The position numbers and the translations under genes are program-made. Below, in pieces: positions 17,174 through 26,455 of a DNA stretch of 54,515 nt. The first letter of the stretch is position 1. Every line of letters begins with the position of its first letter. Location of the stretch: contig JAUYNO010000005.1 of the NCBI GenBank assembly GCA_030696045.1, positions 1-54,515 of the forward strand. The letters are read 5' to 3'. Below the pieces are notes generated by a model that was given only the letters and a program-made list of their open reading frames with translations, ran no database searches and was not told the DNA's origin. Source of the DNA: Stagnimonas sp. (GTDB lineage: Bacteria > Pseudomonadota > Gammaproteobacteria > Nevskiales > Nevskiaceae).

Positions 17174-17746
17174 CTAGTCGATCAGCGGCTTGAGGACCGC
17201 GTCAATCGCCTCGCGCGCCCTGAAAATGCGGGAGCGGACGGTGCCGATCGGGCAGTCCATGGCCTCGGCGATCTCCTCGTAGGACAGCCCCTCCAGCTCG
17301 CGCAGGGTGATCGCCTTGCGCAAGTCGGGCGGCAGCCTGGCGATGGTTTCCGCCACTTTCTGCTTGATCTCCTCCGACAGCGCCTCGGCTTCCGGCGTGT
17401 CGATGTCGCTTAGTTGCTCGGTGTGGCCGTAGAGTTCCGCATCGGCGATGTCGATGTCGCGGTCGGCCGGTCGGCGCGAGCGCGAGACCAGATGGTTCTT
17501 GGCGGTGTTGATGCCGATCCGGTACAGCCAGGTGTAGAAGGCGCTATTGCCCTGAAAACCCTTGAGCGCACGCCAGGCTCGGATGAAGGTTTCCTGCGCG
17601 ACGTCAGGCGCGTCGCCATCACCGACCAGGCGGCTGACCAGCTGGACGATCTTGTGCTGGTACTTGCGCACGAGCAGCTCGAAGGCGCGCATGTCGCCCG
17701 CCTGTGCCCTTGCCACCAGGTGTTCGTCTACGCCTTCGTCGCTCAT
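17174..17746 (-). CDS. rpoE: RNA polymerase sigma factor RpoE/AlgU
   Basis: This 190-residue ECF sigma factor directs envelope-stress transcription. Region 2 is visible as 'FELLVRKYQHKIVQLVSRLVGD' with the conserved 'DAPDVAQETFIRAWRAL', then 'FYTWLYRIGINTAKNHL'. Region 4 is 'ELEGLSYEEIAEAMDCPIGTVRSRIFRAREA'. The sequence is close to Pseudomonas AlgU and E. coli RpoE throughout. It diverges from nadB across 109 bases, the same nadB-rpoE head-to-head pair as in other gammaproteobacteria. Autoregulation is expected for the family, but I could not place a convincing GAACTT/TCTGA promoter. Confidence 0.96.
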   Translation of the reverse strand: MSDEGVDEHLVARAQAGDMRAFELLVRKYQHKIVQLVSRLVGDGDAPDVAQETFIRAWRALKGFQGNSAFYTWLYRIGINTAKNHLVSRSRRPADRDIDIADAELYGHTEQLSDIDTPEAEALSEEIKQKVAETIARLPPDLRKAITLRELEGLSYEEIAEAMDCPIGTVRSRIFRAREAIDAVLKPLID

Positions 17747-17855
17747 CCGTCTTCGCAGCGGCGGCCTGAGATGGCCGGTCCTGCCGCGCTAAACTCCCGA
17801 AAATCCGCGACGCGCCGACTAGCGCGTCCTGCCCGCCAGTCTAGCAAGATTGCCC

Positions 17856-19457
17856 ATGCCCTCCGCGTCCACCAGCTCTTCCAACCCTTATGACGTGCTG
17901 GTACTCGGCAGCGGCGCCGCCGGCCTGTCCCTGGCCCTGCGCCTGGCGCAGAAAGGGCGCTCGGTGATGCTGGTGTCCAAGGGCAAGCTCGAATCCGGCT
18001 CGACGCTCTGGGCCCAGGGCGGCATCTCCGCCGTGCTCGACGAGGACGACTCGCTGGAGAACCATGTCCAGGACACCCTGGTTGCCGGCGGCGGACTCTG
18101 CGACGAGGCGGCGGTGCGTTTCACCGTCGAGCGCGGGCCGGGCTGCATCCGCTGGCTGCTGGCGCAGGGCGTGCAGTTCACCCGCGACGAGGAGGGCAAG
18201 CAGCGCCCTTTACATCTCACCCGCGAAGGCGGCCACAGCCACCGCCGCGTCGTGCATGCCGCCGACGCCACCGGCCGCGCGGTGGAAACCACCCTCGCCT
18301 CGCTCGCCGCCCACCACCCCAACATCAGCGTGCGCGAGCGCGCCATCGTGGTCGAGCTGATCGTCGACCGGGTCAAGCAACGCGCCCACGGCGCCTACCT
18401 GTACGACCGCGAGTCCGGTGAGGTCACGGCAGTTGGCGCCAAGACCGTGGCGCTCTGCACCGGCGGCGCCAACCAGGTCTATCTGTATTCGAGCAATCCC
18501 TTCGGCGCCTCCGGCGACGGCATTGCGATGGCCTGGCGTGCCGGCTGCCGGGTCTCGAACATGGAGTTCATGCAGTTTCACCCGACCTGCCTGTACCACA
18601 AGGACTCGCGCAGCTTCCTGCTCACCGAGGCCCTGCGCGGCGAGGGCGGTTACCTGCGGCTGCCGACCACCGGCGAGCGCTTCATGCCGCGCTTCGACGC
18701 CCGCGCCGAACTGGCGCCGCGCGATGTCGTCGCCCGTGCCATCGACCACGAAATGAAGCGGCTCGGCCTGCGCCATGTGCACCTCGACGTCACCCACCTG
18801 CCGCCGAGCTTCATCAAGGAACACTTCCCCAACATCTATGCGCACTGCCTGGAGCTGGGGCTCAACATCACCAAGGAGCCGATCCCGGTGGTGCCCTCGG
18901 CGCACTTCACCTGCGGCGGCGTGATCACCGACCTGAAGGCGCGCACCGATGTCGATGGCCTGTACGCCATCGGCGAGGTCGCCTGCACCGGCCTGCACGG
19001 CGCCAACCGCCTGGCCTCGAACTCGCTGCTGGAATGCCTGGCCTTCGCCGAATCGGCTGCCGAGGACATCGAGCTGACCCTCTCGAAACGCAAGGCGCCG
19101 CCGCCGCTGAAGCAATGGGACGCCAGCCGTGTCACCGACTCCGACGAGGACGTGGTGGTCAGCCACAACTGGCTGGAGCTGCGCACCTTCATGTGGGACT
19201 ACGTCGGCATCGTCCGCACCACGAAGCGGCTGGAGCGCGCCCTGCACCGGGTCGAACTGCTGCAGCAGGAAATCCAGGACTACTACGGCCACTACAAGAT
19301 CACCGCCCACCTGGTGGAGCTGCGCAACCTGGTGGTCTGCGCCGAGCTGATCGTGCGCTCGGCGATGCTGCGCAAGGAGTCGCGCGGCCTGCACTACACC
19401 CTGGACTATCCGCGGACGCTGCCGGAAGCGCGGCCGACCATCCTCAGCCCGGTGTAG
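17856..19457 (+). CDS. nadB: L-aspartate oxidase
   Basis: This 533-residue FAD enzyme oxidises L-aspartate to iminoaspartate, the first step of NAD synthesis. The dinucleotide fold is '[15 protein letters not shown]' at residues 14-28. The flavin and substrate regions are '[11 protein letters not shown]', '[16 protein letters not shown]' and '[15 protein letters not shown]', with the conserved Arg and His. The C-terminal helical domain ends with '[19 protein letters not shown]'. I chose the ATG at 17856; a TTG two codons earlier is possible. The last 14 bases overlap the 3' end of the opposing DUF1203 gene. NadB shares the fold of SdhA encoded further on, but its neighbourhood and C-terminus separate the two. 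Confidence 0.95.
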   Translation: MPSASTSSSNPYDVLVLGSGAAGLSLALRLAQKGRSVMLVSKGKLESGSTLWAQGGISAVLDEDDSLENHVQDTLVAGGGLCDEAAVRFTVERGPGCIRWLLAQGVQFTRDEEGKQRPLHLTREGGHSHRRVVHAADATGRAVETTLASLAAHHPNISVRERAIVVELIVDRVKQRAHGAYLYDRESGEVTAVGAKTVALCTGGANQVYLYSSNPFGASGDGIAMAWRAGCRVSNMEFMQFHPTCLYHKDSRSFLLTEALRGEGGYLRLPTTGERFMPRFDARAELAPRDVVARAIDHEMKRLGLRHVHLDVTHLPPSFIKEHFPNIYAHCLELGLNITKEPIPVVPSAHFTCGGVITDLKARTDVDGLYAIGEVACTGLHGANRLASNSLLECLAFAESAAEDIELTLSKRKAPPPLKQWDASRVTDSDEDVVVSHNWLELRTFMWDYVGIVRTTKRLERALHRVELLQQEIQDYYGHYKITAHLVELRNLVVCAELIVRSAMLRKESRGLHYTLDYPRTLPEARPTILSPV

Positions 19458-19932
19458 CAAGTCGATCAATCCGGCAGGCAAAGCAACCGTAGATCGGGAA
19501 GCGCGCCTGCAGAAAGGCAGCGTCGGACCGCCGCAGCAGCTCGGCGGCAACTGCCTCGGCCTCCGCAGCGGTCACCAGCCGGGCATCGACGATGCGCTCC
19601 TCCGCCGAGTAGGCACGCAACACCAGCCGCTCGCCGAAGTAGTCCGTCGCTCCGCCGTGTGGCAGGGGCAGCCGCCTGCGCTCGACGGCGTCGCCGCTCG
19701 CCTCGGCAAGCACGTACACCGGCCCGAACTCGCGGAACGGTCCCGGTTGCCGGAACGGCGAATGGCTGGCCAGGACCAAGGGCTCGCCGGCGCGCGCCCG
19801 GCGCAGCACATCGCGACAGGGCTCGCCGCCCTCGGCGAGGAAGCGCTCGACCGGCTGGTCAAGATCATCGCGGCCATCGACGCGGACGCGATGCAGGAAG
19901 TGCTCTGGCAGCGGCGCGATGTGAATGTTCAT
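19444..19932 (-). CDS. DUF1203 protein
   Basis: This 162-residue cytoplasmic protein of the DUF1203 family has '[12 protein letters not shown]' and '[14 protein letters not shown]' in the middle and ends with the Cys-containing '[14 protein letters not shown]'. Family function is unknown. I chose the ATG at 19932, which begins '[19 protein letters not shown]', the usual family start; longer frames upstream are inside ogt. It lies 8 bases after ogt and so may be expressed with the alkylation-repair genes, but nothing else ties it to repair. Its stop is inside nadB (14-base tail overlap). Confidence 0.8.
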   Translation of the reverse strand: MNIHIAPLPEHFLHRVRVDGRDDLDQPVERFLAEGGEPCRDVLRRARAGEPLVLASHSPFRQPGPFREFGPVYVLAEASGDAVERRRLPLPHGGATDYFGERLVLRAYSAEERIVDARLVTAAEAEAVAAELLRRSDAAFLQARFPIYGCFACRIDRLATPG

Positions 19933-19940
19933 GTGCGACC

Positions 19941-20438
19941 TCAATCGAACAGGGTCTTGCTGCGAAACCGCGCCTCGTGCGCCAGCAGCCATTTCTTGCG
20001 TTCGATGCCCCCGCCGAACCCGGTCATCGAACCATCGGCGCCGATCACGCGATGGCAGGGCACGATGATGGGAATCGGGTTCTTGCCGTTGGCCAGGCCG
20101 ACCGCGCGCACCGCCTTGTAGTCGCCGACCAGGCGCGCCTGCTCGCCGTAACTGCGGGTCTCGCCGAAGGGAATCTCCCGCAATGCCGACCAAACCCGGT
20201 ACTGGAACTCCGTGCCCTTTGCACTCATTGGCAACTCGAAGTCGCGACGATGGCCAGCAAAGTATTCGTACAGCTGTCTCGATGCCTCGACCAGCACTGT
20301 ATCGGCGTCGTCGCGGCGCCAGCCCTCGCGGTCGGGCGGGTAGCGGTTGTCCTCGAACAGCACGCCGGTCAGGCGGCCGCCGACAGCGGACAGAGACAGC
20401 TCGCCGATGGGGCTGGGGATGGTGGTGTAGACGGTCAT
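19941..20438 (-). CDS. ogt: Methylated-DNA--protein-cysteine methyltransferase
   Basis: This 165-residue suicide enzyme takes alkyl groups from O6-alkylguanine. The acceptor Cys is in 'IPIIVPCHRVI', the helix-turn-helix arginine finger segment is 'RAVGLANGKNP', and the C-terminal 'FGGGIERKKWLLAHE' is typical. Length and the N-terminal domain ('SPIGELSLSAVGGRL') fit Ogt. I chose the ATG at 20438; a longer frame reaches 20540 but would overlap alkA by 95 bases. It follows the Ada/AlkA fusion gene by 7 bases, so the two form an alkylation-repair operon. Confidence 0.93.
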   Translation of the reverse strand: MTVYTTIPSPIGELSLSAVGGRLTGVLFEDNRYPPDREGWRRDDADTVLVEASRQLYEYFAGHRRDFELPMSAKGTEFQYRVWSALREIPFGETRSYGEQARLVGDYKAVRAVGLANGKNPIPIIVPCHRVIGADGSMTGFGGGIERKKWLLAHEARFRSKTLFD

Positions 20439-20445
20439 GGCTCGG

Positions 20446-21909
20446 TCAACCTCCAGAAGATAGTGAGCGCCAGAAATGGATCGCCGCATACGAGCGCCAT
20501 GGCCGCCAGGCCTCGGCGGCCTCGCGTAGCGCTCGGGCATTGGGCGCGGCGATAGCCTTCAGCAGACCAAGATCGCCGTCCGGGAAGGCATCGGGCCAGC
20601 CCAGCGCGCGCATGGCGACGTAGTGCGCGGTCCAGGGGCCGATACCGGGCAGGTCCTGCATCGCCAGCAGCGTCGCTTCCGGATCTACGCCCGGCTCCAG
20701 TCGCAGTTCGCCGCCCGCCATCGCCTGCGCCAGCCGCTGCACGGTCTCGGCGCGGCGGGTGGTCAGGCCGAGGGCGATCAGCGATTGGCGCGGCGCCTCA
20801 GCGATCCGCTCTGCCCTCGGCGCGTAATGCGTCAGGGCTGCGAAGGGCGTGCTCGCTGGCTCGCCGAAGGCGCGGGCGAAGCGGCCGAAAATGGTGGTCG
20901 CCGCCTTTACCGTCACCTGCTGACCCAGCACCGCCCGCAGCGCCAGCTCGAAGCCGTCGAAGGCACCGGGAACCCGCAAGCCGGGTGTCGCCCGCAGCAG
21001 TGGTGCCAGACGCGGATCGACGGCGAGTTGCGCCTCGATGGCCTGGGGGTTGGCGTCGAGATCAAACAACCGCCGCAGGCGCTGCAGGGTCAGGCCCAGC
21101 ACCGGCAGCAGGCTGGCGCTGAGCATCACCTGCAACTGCGGCCGCGCCGCCCTGAGGTCGGGCTGCACCGCGATCCAGCCGCGATGCTCGCCGAGGCGCG
21201 CCGTGCGCACATAGCGCTCGCCGATGGCGGCCTCGACCCCGGCGGCGCCACGACCGGTGAGGAAGTCGAGCAGGGCCGTCCAGGCCAGCGGCGGCCGATA
21301 GCTCAGGCGCAGGGTGATGCTGTCCGGCGTCGCGTCCGGCTGAATGCTTGCCGATGATCTGCGCAGCGCACCCGGCGCCAGGCCGTAGCGGCTCTGGAAC
21401 AGGTGATTGAATCGGCGCAGGCTGCCGAAGCCGGCGGTCTGCGCGACCACCGCAATCGGCAGCACAGTGTCGGTCAACAGCTGCTTCGACAGCAGCAGGC
21501 GGCGGGTCTGCGCCAGCTCGACCGGCGTGGCGCCGGTCGCCTGCTCGATCACCCGGCGCAGATGGCGCTCGCTCACACCCAGCTCGGTCGCGAGCGCATC
21601 CAACCCGGCTTCATCGAGCGCGCCGGATTCGATGCGGGCGCAGGCCTGCCGGGCGAGCCGATCCGGCGCATCCATCGGCGCCAGGCCCGGCGCCAGCTCG
21701 GGCCGGCAGCGCAAGCAGGGGCGATAGCCGGCGCGTTCGGCGGCGGCGGCGTGCGGAAAGAAGTCGCAATTCGCGGCGAGCGGCGTGCGCGCCGGGCAGA
21801 CCGGCCGGCAGTAGATGCCGGTGGTCGAGACGCCGACGTAGAAGCGGCCGTCGAAGCGCGTATCGCGGGCTTGCAGGGCCTGGTGACAGGTGGCGAGATC
21901 CAGTTTCAT
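20446..21909 (-). CDS. Ada-AraC-AlkA fusion: alkylation sensor and 3-methyladenine glycosylase
   Basis: This 487-residue three-part protein combines sensing and repair. Residues 1-80 are an Ada zinc domain with C34, C38, C65 and C68 in E. coli Ada spacing; C34 is the expected methylphosphotriester acceptor. Residues about 85-185 are an AraC-type double helix-turn-helix ('ELGVSERHLRRVIEQ', 'AGFGSLRRFNHLFQSRYG'). Residues about 195-487 are AlkA: an N-terminal domain, then HhH-GPD with 'LPGIGPWTAHYVAMRALG' and the catalytic Asp, probably D446. Methylated Ada domains activate transcription, so this gene and ogt are likely self-induced by alkylation damage. I chose the ATG at 21909. It starts 79 bases after ygfX. 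Confidence 0.92.
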   Translation of the reverse strand: MKLDLATCHQALQARDTRFDGRFYVGVSTTGIYCRPVCPARTPLAANCDFFPHAAAAERAGYRPCLRCRPELAPGLAPMDAPDRLARQACARIESGALDEAGLDALATELGVSERHLRRVIEQATGATPVELAQTRRLLLSKQLLTDTVLPIAVVAQTAGFGSLRRFNHLFQSRYGLAPGALRRSSASIQPDATPDSITLRLSYRPPLAWTALLDFLTGRGAAGVEAAIGERYVRTARLGEHRGWIAVQPDLRAARPQLQVMLSASLLPVLGLTLQRLRRLFDLDANPQAIEAQLAVDPRLAPLLRATPGLRVPGAFDGFELALRAVLGQQVTVKAATTIFGRFARAFGEPASTPFAALTHYAPRAERIAEAPRQSLIALGLTTRRAETVQRLAQAMAGGELRLEPGVDPEATLLAMQDLPGIGPWTAHYVAMRALGWPDAFPDGDLGLLKAIAAPNARALREAAEAWRPWRSYAAIHFWRSLSSGG

Positions 21910-21988
21910 GGCCACCAGTGTAGGCGCCCGCGCGAGGCGCACTAGCCGTTTTCGGACCCGACAGGCGAGGCCCGCGGACGCGAAAATA

Positions 21989-22417
21989 TCAGGCAGCGAC
22001 GCTCAGCCGCGCGCGCAGTCGGCGCAGCAGTTCCGGATCGGCCTCGTCGCCGGCAATTAGACGCGTGCGCGTGCCGCCGGACGCGAGGCGGAAGCGCAGC
22101 ACCAGCAGCCGCGCATGGCGCAGGCTGTCGTCCTGCAAAGTCGCTGCCTGCGGTTGGCCGCGTGCATCGCTCACGGTCCAGCTGCCGTCCGCATTCCAGG
22201 TCAGGCGCAGCAGCGCCTGGTTGCCGAAGCCGAGCGCCGGGTGCCGGCGCAGCCACAGCCAGCTGCCGCCGAACCCGGCGATCAGCGCCCACATCGCCGG
22301 GCCGGGTTGCATGGCGAACGGTAGCGTCGCCAGCGGCAGGATGTGCAGGGTCGAGACCCATTTCAGCAGCCGCAACGAGGGCTGCAGCCGAACATCAACG
22401 GTAGTTTCGAAACTCAA
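21989..22417 (-). CDS. YgfX-like inner membrane protein
   Basis: This 142-residue protein has two adjacent membrane helices at residues about 20-55 and a cytoplasmic remainder with 'WNADGSWTVSDARGQ' and 'LLVLRFRLASGGTRTRLI' strands, the pattern of YgfX (CptA). In enterobacteria YgfX pairs with SdhE (CptB), once described as a toxin-antitoxin pair and later as a flavinylation-linked partner. The start is a TTG at 22417 lying inside the last codons of sdhE (23-base overlap), so translation is strongly coupled. Similarity is by topology and context more than by strict motif. Confidence 0.75.
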   Translation of the reverse strand: MSFETTVDVRLQPSLRLLKWVSTLHILPLATLPFAMQPGPAMWALIAGFGGSWLWLRRHPALGFGNQALLRLTWNADGSWTVSDARGQPQAATLQDDSLRHARLLVLRFRLASGGTRTRLIAGDEADPELLRRLRARLSVAA

Positions 22418-22631
22418 GGATGACCTCGGCGAATTCCGCGGGCGGCTCCTCGAAGCCCATGGCCCAGGCGTAAATGTCCGGCTCCTGCGGGCCGTCGAGC
22501 AGGGTCCGGAACGCCGCGCGCTCGGGCTCGGGCGCGACCGGGTAGCGGTGCGCGTAATAGCGGCCGAACATCACGTCCAGCTCCTTCATGCCCCGGCGCA
22601 GCAGCCACTGCAGGCGACGATCCTCGCTCAC
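22395..22631 (-). CDS. sdhE: Succinate dehydrogenase flavinylation factor SdhE
   Basis: This 78-residue helical protein promotes covalent FAD attachment to SdhA. The diagnostic 'RRGMKELD' (12-19) holds the RGxxE motif needed for activity, and 'EPDIYAWAMG' is the second conserved segment. The start is a GTG at 22631 that overlaps the stop of the PilZ gene (GTGA). It is read after sdhB and the PilZ gene and overlaps ygfX. Length and motifs match E. coli SdhE (88 residues). Placement in the sdh string is direct contextual support. Confidence 0.92.
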   Translation of the reverse strand: MSEDRRLQWLLRRGMKELDVMFGRYYAHRYPVAPEPERAAFRTLLDGPQEPDIYAWAMGFEEPPAEFAEVILEFRNYR

Positions 22632-23293
22632 GCTCCTGCCTCGGTGTCGCTGCCGCGCAACTGGCCGGACAGATGACCGAAGACATAGGCGCGCAAGACC
22701 AAGCCCACCCGCAACTCCGGGGCCTCGAACTGCAGGCCACAGCGCCGGCGCGCCGGCTCGCCGGCGAACACCTCGACACCGCGGACCTTGGCCTGCAACT
22801 CCAGAGCCTGCGGCTCCAGGTCCGGGAGGCTCAGACTGAAACCCAGCTGCAATTGATCACCGACTTCCAGCACCGCGCCCCGGGTTTCGATCATCGCGCC
22901 GTTGATGCCGAGATCGTTGAGTTCGGCGCCCTCGATCTCCTGCCCGCCCTTGCTCAGCCGGATCGGCAGGCTCAGCGGTATCCGGGGCGCGCTGCGCACC
23001 TGCACGTTCTGGACCTGGTCCGGATACGACAGATGCAGATAGCGGTAGGGCTGCGTCGCCGCCTTCAGCGCCGTGCAATGGAAGCCAATCGCGCGGGTGC
23101 CGGCGAAAGCCCGCACCGTGAAGGGCTCGTCCTGCACCACCGGCACCGCGTGACCGCCGACCTCGGGCGCGGTCACCACCAAGCTGCGCGCCGGGTTGAT
23201 GCCGATCAGCGTCACCCGGTACCGCCGCTCGCCGCCGCCGGCCAGGGTCTGCAGCTGCAGCACCGTGCCTATGCTCAGATCCAGCTCGACCAT
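22628..23293 (-). CDS. YcgR-like PilZ-domain protein with altered second motif
   Basis: This 221-residue cytoplasmic protein has a YcgR-N-like barrel at about 1-95 ('IGTVLQLQTLAGG', 'GFHCTALKA', 'YRYLHLSYPDQVQNVQVR') and a PilZ domain at about 96-215. PilZ domains bind c-di-GMP through RxxxR and [D/N]xSxxG. The first motif is intact (R100, R104 in 'RSAPR'). The second reads D127-L-G129-I-N-G132, with Gly for the usual Ser. Binding may be weakened or retained. It sits between sdhB (28 bases away) and sdhE (4-base overlap), unlike flagellar YcgR. Flagellar brakes share this architecture, but no motility genes are in view. Confidence 0.85.
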   Translation of the reverse strand: MVELDLSIGTVLQLQTLAGGGERRYRVTLIGINPARSLVVTAPEVGGHAVPVVQDEPFTVRAFAGTRAIGFHCTALKAATQPYRYLHLSYPDQVQNVQVRSAPRIPLSLPIRLSKGGQEIEGAELNDLGINGAMIETRGAVLEVGDQLQLGFSLSLPDLEPQALELQAKVRGVEVFAGEPARRRCGLQFEAPELRVGLVLRAYVFGHLSGQLRGSDTEAGA

Positions 23294-23321
23294 GGGCCGT
23301 CCTGACCGGTGGGCGCGGGCT

Positions 23322-24104
23322 TCAGACGGTGCGCTCGACCAGCAGCTTCTTGGTCTCGGCAATCGCCTTGGCGGGATTGAGTCCCTTCGGGCAGGTCTTG
23401 GTGCAATTCATGATGGTGTGGCAACGGTAGAGCTTGAACGGGTCTTCCAGCTCGTCCAGGCGCTCGCCGGTCGCCTCGTCGCGGCTGTCGATCAGCCAGC
23501 GGTAGGCCTGCAGCAGGATCGCCGGGCCCAGGTAGCGGTCGCTGTTCCACCAGTAGCTCGGGCAACTGGTCGAGCAGCAGGCGCAGAGGATGCACTCGTA
23601 GAGGCCGTCGATCTTGGCGCGGTCTTCTTCGCTTTGCAGGCGCTCGCGGGTCGGCGCCGGGGTGTCGGTCTTCAGCCAGGGCTCGATGGACGCGAGCTGG
23701 GCGTAGAAGTGGGTCATGTCCGGGACCAGATCCTTGATCACCGGCATGTGCGGCAGCGGGTAAATGCTGACGTCGCCACGCACCTCGTCGCAGCCCTTGA
23801 TGCAGGCCAGGGTATTGGTGCCGTCGATGTTCATCGCGCAGCTGCCGCAGATGCCCTCGCGGCAGCTGCGACGGAAGGTGAGCGTCGGGTCGACCTCGTT
23901 CTTGATCTTGATCAGCGCGTCCAAGACCATCGGGCCGCAGGCCGCCATGTCCACCTCGTAGGTGTCCACGCGCGGGTTGGCGCCGGTGTCCGGGTCGTAG
24001 CGATAGATCTTGAAGTTGCGCGGCTTCTTGGCGCCTGGCGACTTGAAGCTCTTGCCGGCGGCCTTGTCGATGGTGGAATTCTTGGGCAGCGAAAACTGGG
24101 CCAT
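23322..24104 (-). CDS. sdhB: Succinate dehydrogenase iron-sulfur subunit
   Basis: This 260-residue subunit carries electrons from the flavin to ubiquinone. The [2Fe-2S] ligands are in '[15 protein letters not shown]' with a following Cys. The [4Fe-4S] and [3Fe-4S] clusters are held by '[15 protein letters not shown]' and '[14 protein letters not shown]'. All are intact. The ATG at 24104 is preceded by a GGAG site that directly follows the heptamer-repeat hairpin separating it from sdhA. Length is slightly above E. coli SdhB (238) because of an N-terminal extension. Confidence 0.96.
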   Translation of the reverse strand: MAQFSLPKNSTIDKAAGKSFKSPGAKKPRNFKIYRYDPDTGANPRVDTYEVDMAACGPMVLDALIKIKNEVDPTLTFRRSCREGICGSCAMNIDGTNTLACIKGCDEVRGDVSIYPLPHMPVIKDLVPDMTHFYAQLASIEPWLKTDTPAPTRERLQSEEDRAKIDGLYECILCACCSTSCPSYWWNSDRYLGPAILLQAYRWLIDSRDEATGERLDELEDPFKLYRCHTIMNCTKTCPKGLNPAKAIAETKKLLVERTV

Positions 24105-24115
24105 TTTCTTACTCC

Positions 24116-24192
24116 GGGAGACGGGAGACGGGAGACGGGAGACGGAGAACCGAGGCGCCGTTACGTCTGGCGTCTCTCGTCTCCCGTCTCCC
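24116..24192. repeat. GGGAGAC heptamer repeats forming an inverted-repeat hairpin between sdhA and sdhB
   Basis: Four perfect tandem copies of GGGAGAC lie at 24116-24143, with a degenerate fifth copy after them. Three inverted copies (GTCTCTC, GTCTCCC, GTCTCCC) lie at 24172-24192. The arms could pair over about 21 bases with a loop of roughly 28-35 bases. In the sdh transcript the hairpin starts 5 bases after the sdhA stop and its far arm ends just before the sdhB ribosome site (GGAG). No open frame or transposase is present. Similar heptamer hairpins are, to my knowledge, scattered in xanthomonad intergenic DNA; no second copy is in this window. Confidence 0.85.
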
Positions 24193-24197
24193 AGCCA

Positions 24198-26039
24198 TCA
24201 ATAAACGCGCTTCTGGGGCTCGACGTAGTGCATCTCGTCGTCGAGCGTGTAGGTGTGCACCGGGCGGGTGTCGAGCTTCACCTCGGTGTCGGAGGTACGC
24301 CAGGCCAGGCTGTGCTTCATCCAGTTGCCGTCATCGCGCTCGGTGAAATCGTCCAGCGCGTGGGCGCCACGGCTTTCCTTGCGGGCGGCACCGGAAGCAA
24401 TGGTGAGCAGCGCGTTGGCGAGGAGATTGTCGAGTTCCAGGGTCTCGACCAGATCGCTGTTCCAGATCATCGAGCGATCCGACACCTTCACGTCGTTGAA
24501 GGCGGCGCAGGTCTTCTGCAGCTTGGCCAGGCCCTCTTCCATCGAAGGGATGGTGCGGAACACGGCGGCGTGGCCCTGCATGGTCTTCTGCATTTCCAGG
24601 CGCAGGTCGGCGGTGCTGCGCGTGCCGTTGGCATGGCGCAGCTTGTCGAGGCGGGCGAGCGCCTGCTCCTCGCTCTTGCCGCCGAGTGAGCCGTTGAGCA
24701 GCTTGTGGTTCTGGCCCTTGGGGGTGATCTTCGCGGCCTGGATGGCGGCGGCGCGGCCGAACACCACCAGATCGAGCAGGGAGTTGGAACCCAGACGGTT
24801 GGCGCCGTGCACCGACACGCAGGCGGCTTCGCCGACCGCCATCAGGCCGGGCACCACGGTGTCGGGGTTGCCGCTCTTCAGCGTCACCACTTCACCGGTG
24901 TACAGGGTCGGGATGCCGCCCATGTTGTAGTGCACGGTGGGAATGACCGGGATCGGCTCCTTGGTCACATCGACGCCGGCGAAGATCTTCGCGGACTCGG
25001 AAATGCCCGGCAGCTTGGCGTGCAGCATCTCGGGCGGCAGGTGCTCGAGGTGCAGGTGGATGTGGTCGGCCTCGGCGCCGATGCCACGGCCCTCGCGGAT
25101 TTCCATCGTCATCGAGCGCGACACCACGTCACGCGAGGCGAGATCCTTGCGGTTGGGCGCGTAGCGCTCCATGAAGCGCTCGCCCTTGGAGTTGGTGAGG
25201 TAACCGCCCTCGCCGCGCGCACCTTCGGTGATGAGGCAGCCGGAGCCGTAGATGCCGGTGGGGTGGAACTGCACGAACTCCATGTCCTGCAGCGGCAGGC
25301 CGGCGCGCGCGACCATGGCATTGCCGTCGCCGGTGCAGGTGTGCGCCGAGGTCGCCGAGAAGTAGGCGCGGCCGTAACCGCCGGTGGCGAGGATCACCTG
25401 ATGGGCGCGGAAGCGGTGCAGCTGTCCGGTGCTCATGTCCCAGGCCAGCACGCCCTTGCAGCTGCCGTCCTCGTCCATGATCAGATCGACGGCGAAGTAC
25501 TCGATGTAGAACTGCGCCTTGCACTTCAGGCTCTGCTGATAAAGCGTGTGCAGGATCGCGTGACCGGTGCGATCGGCGGCGGCACAGGTGCGCTGCGCGG
25601 TGCCCTTGCCCCAGTGGGTGGTCATGCCGCCGAAGGGGCGCTGGTAGATCTTGCCTTCCGGGGTGCGCGAGAACGGCACGCCGTAGTGCTCCAACTCGAT
25701 GATCGCGGGGATCGCCTCGCGGCACATGTACTGGATGGCGTCCTGGTCGCCGAGCCAGTCCGAACCCTTGACGGTGTCGTACATATGCCACTGCCAGGAG
25801 TCGTCGCCCATGTTGCCGAGCGCGGCGGAGATGCCGCCCTGCGCCGCGACGGTGTGGCTGCGGGTCGGAAACACCTTGGTGATATTGGCGGTCTTCAGGC
25901 CGGCTTCGGCGAGGCCGAGCGTGGCGCGCAGGCCGGCGCCGCCGGCGCCGACCACCACCACGTCGTATTCGTGGTGGACGATGTCATAGGCCGGACCGCC
26001 AGATTTACTGTTGGTCGGGGTGGAGGAAGCGTCTGCCAT
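24198..26039 (-). CDS. sdhA: Succinate dehydrogenase flavoprotein subunit
   Basis: This 613-residue catalytic subunit oxidises succinate to fumarate. The FAD fold is '[18 protein letters not shown]' at about residues 27-44. The His that receives covalent FAD is in '[19 protein letters not shown]'. Substrate-binding segments are 'HTLYQQ', '[11 protein letters not shown]' and '[21 protein letters not shown]', with the catalytic Arg in the preceding capping domain. The C-terminus carries '[18 protein letters not shown]'. It follows sdhD by 25 bases. The N-terminal 20 residues before 'HEYDVVVVG' are longer than usual and low in complexity. Confidence 0.97.
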   Translation of the reverse strand: MADASSTPTNSKSGGPAYDIVHHEYDVVVVGAGGAGLRATLGLAEAGLKTANITKVFPTRSHTVAAQGGISAALGNMGDDSWQWHMYDTVKGSDWLGDQDAIQYMCREAIPAIIELEHYGVPFSRTPEGKIYQRPFGGMTTHWGKGTAQRTCAAADRTGHAILHTLYQQSLKCKAQFYIEYFAVDLIMDEDGSCKGVLAWDMSTGQLHRFRAHQVILATGGYGRAYFSATSAHTCTGDGNAMVARAGLPLQDMEFVQFHPTGIYGSGCLITEGARGEGGYLTNSKGERFMERYAPNRKDLASRDVVSRSMTMEIREGRGIGAEADHIHLHLEHLPPEMLHAKLPGISESAKIFAGVDVTKEPIPVIPTVHYNMGGIPTLYTGEVVTLKSGNPDTVVPGLMAVGEAACVSVHGANRLGSNSLLDLVVFGRAAAIQAAKITPKGQNHKLLNGSLGGKSEEQALARLDKLRHANGTRSTADLRLEMQKTMQGHAAVFRTIPSMEEGLAKLQKTCAAFNDVKVSDRSMIWNSDLVETLELDNLLANALLTIASGAARKESRGAHALDDFTERDDGNWMKHSLAWRTSDTEVKLDTRPVHTYTLDDEMHYVEPQKRVY

Positions 26040-26064
26040 GGGAGTTCTCGGATTCTTGTAAGGA

Positions 26065-26442
26065 TCAGGCCAGCGCGATCTTCAGCACCGCGAAGATGCC
26101 GGTGACCGCAGCGATGGCATGCACGAACTTGGACGCCAGCAGCGCGACGATCTTGGTGCCGTCGGCGGCGATGTAGTCCTCGATCACCACCTGCACGCCG
26201 AGCAGCGAGTGGTAGAGCGCGCAAGCGATGAACAGCACCAGGGCGACCGCCACCGAAGGCGCATGCACCCACCAGCGCACGACCTCGTAGTTGCCGGACG
26301 GCAACTGCGCGACCGAATAGACAAACCAGAGCACCAGCGGAATGAGCGCGACGGCGGTGACGCGCTGCACCCAGAAATGGTGCGTGCCTTCCTTGGCGGA
26401 GCCGAGGCCGCGAGCGCGACCGAGTGGGGAACGATAGGACAT
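26065..26442 (-). CDS. sdhD: Succinate dehydrogenase membrane anchor subunit
   Basis: This 125-residue integral membrane protein has three helices (about 28-47, 58-80, 100-123). The heme b ligand region is '[16 protein letters not shown]', equivalent to the E. coli His71 segment, and the Tyr/Asp quinone-site residues follow at 'EDYI'. The N-terminus '[21 protein letters not shown]' is typical of xanthomonad and pseudomonad SdhD. It is 13 bases downstream of sdhC. Confidence 0.94.
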   Translation of the reverse strand: MSYRSPLGRARGLGSAKEGTHHFWVQRVTAVALIPLVLWFVYSVAQLPSGNYEVVRWWVHAPSVAVALVLFIACALYHSLLGVQVVIEDYIAADGTKIVALLASKFVHAIAAVTGIFAVLKIALA

Positions 26443-26455
26443 GGTCGGGCTCCGC

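Noticed and set aside
17747..17855. An RpoE-type autoregulatory promoter upstream of rpoE
   Set aside because: A GGAGTT-like and a TCTCA-like element occur, but the spacer is about 20 bases and the matches are weak, so I did not annotate it.
24116..24192. The heptamer array as a CRISPR or insertion-sequence end
   Set aside because: The units are 7 bases with no spacers, and no transposase or cas gene is near; it is a simple tandem/inverted repeat.
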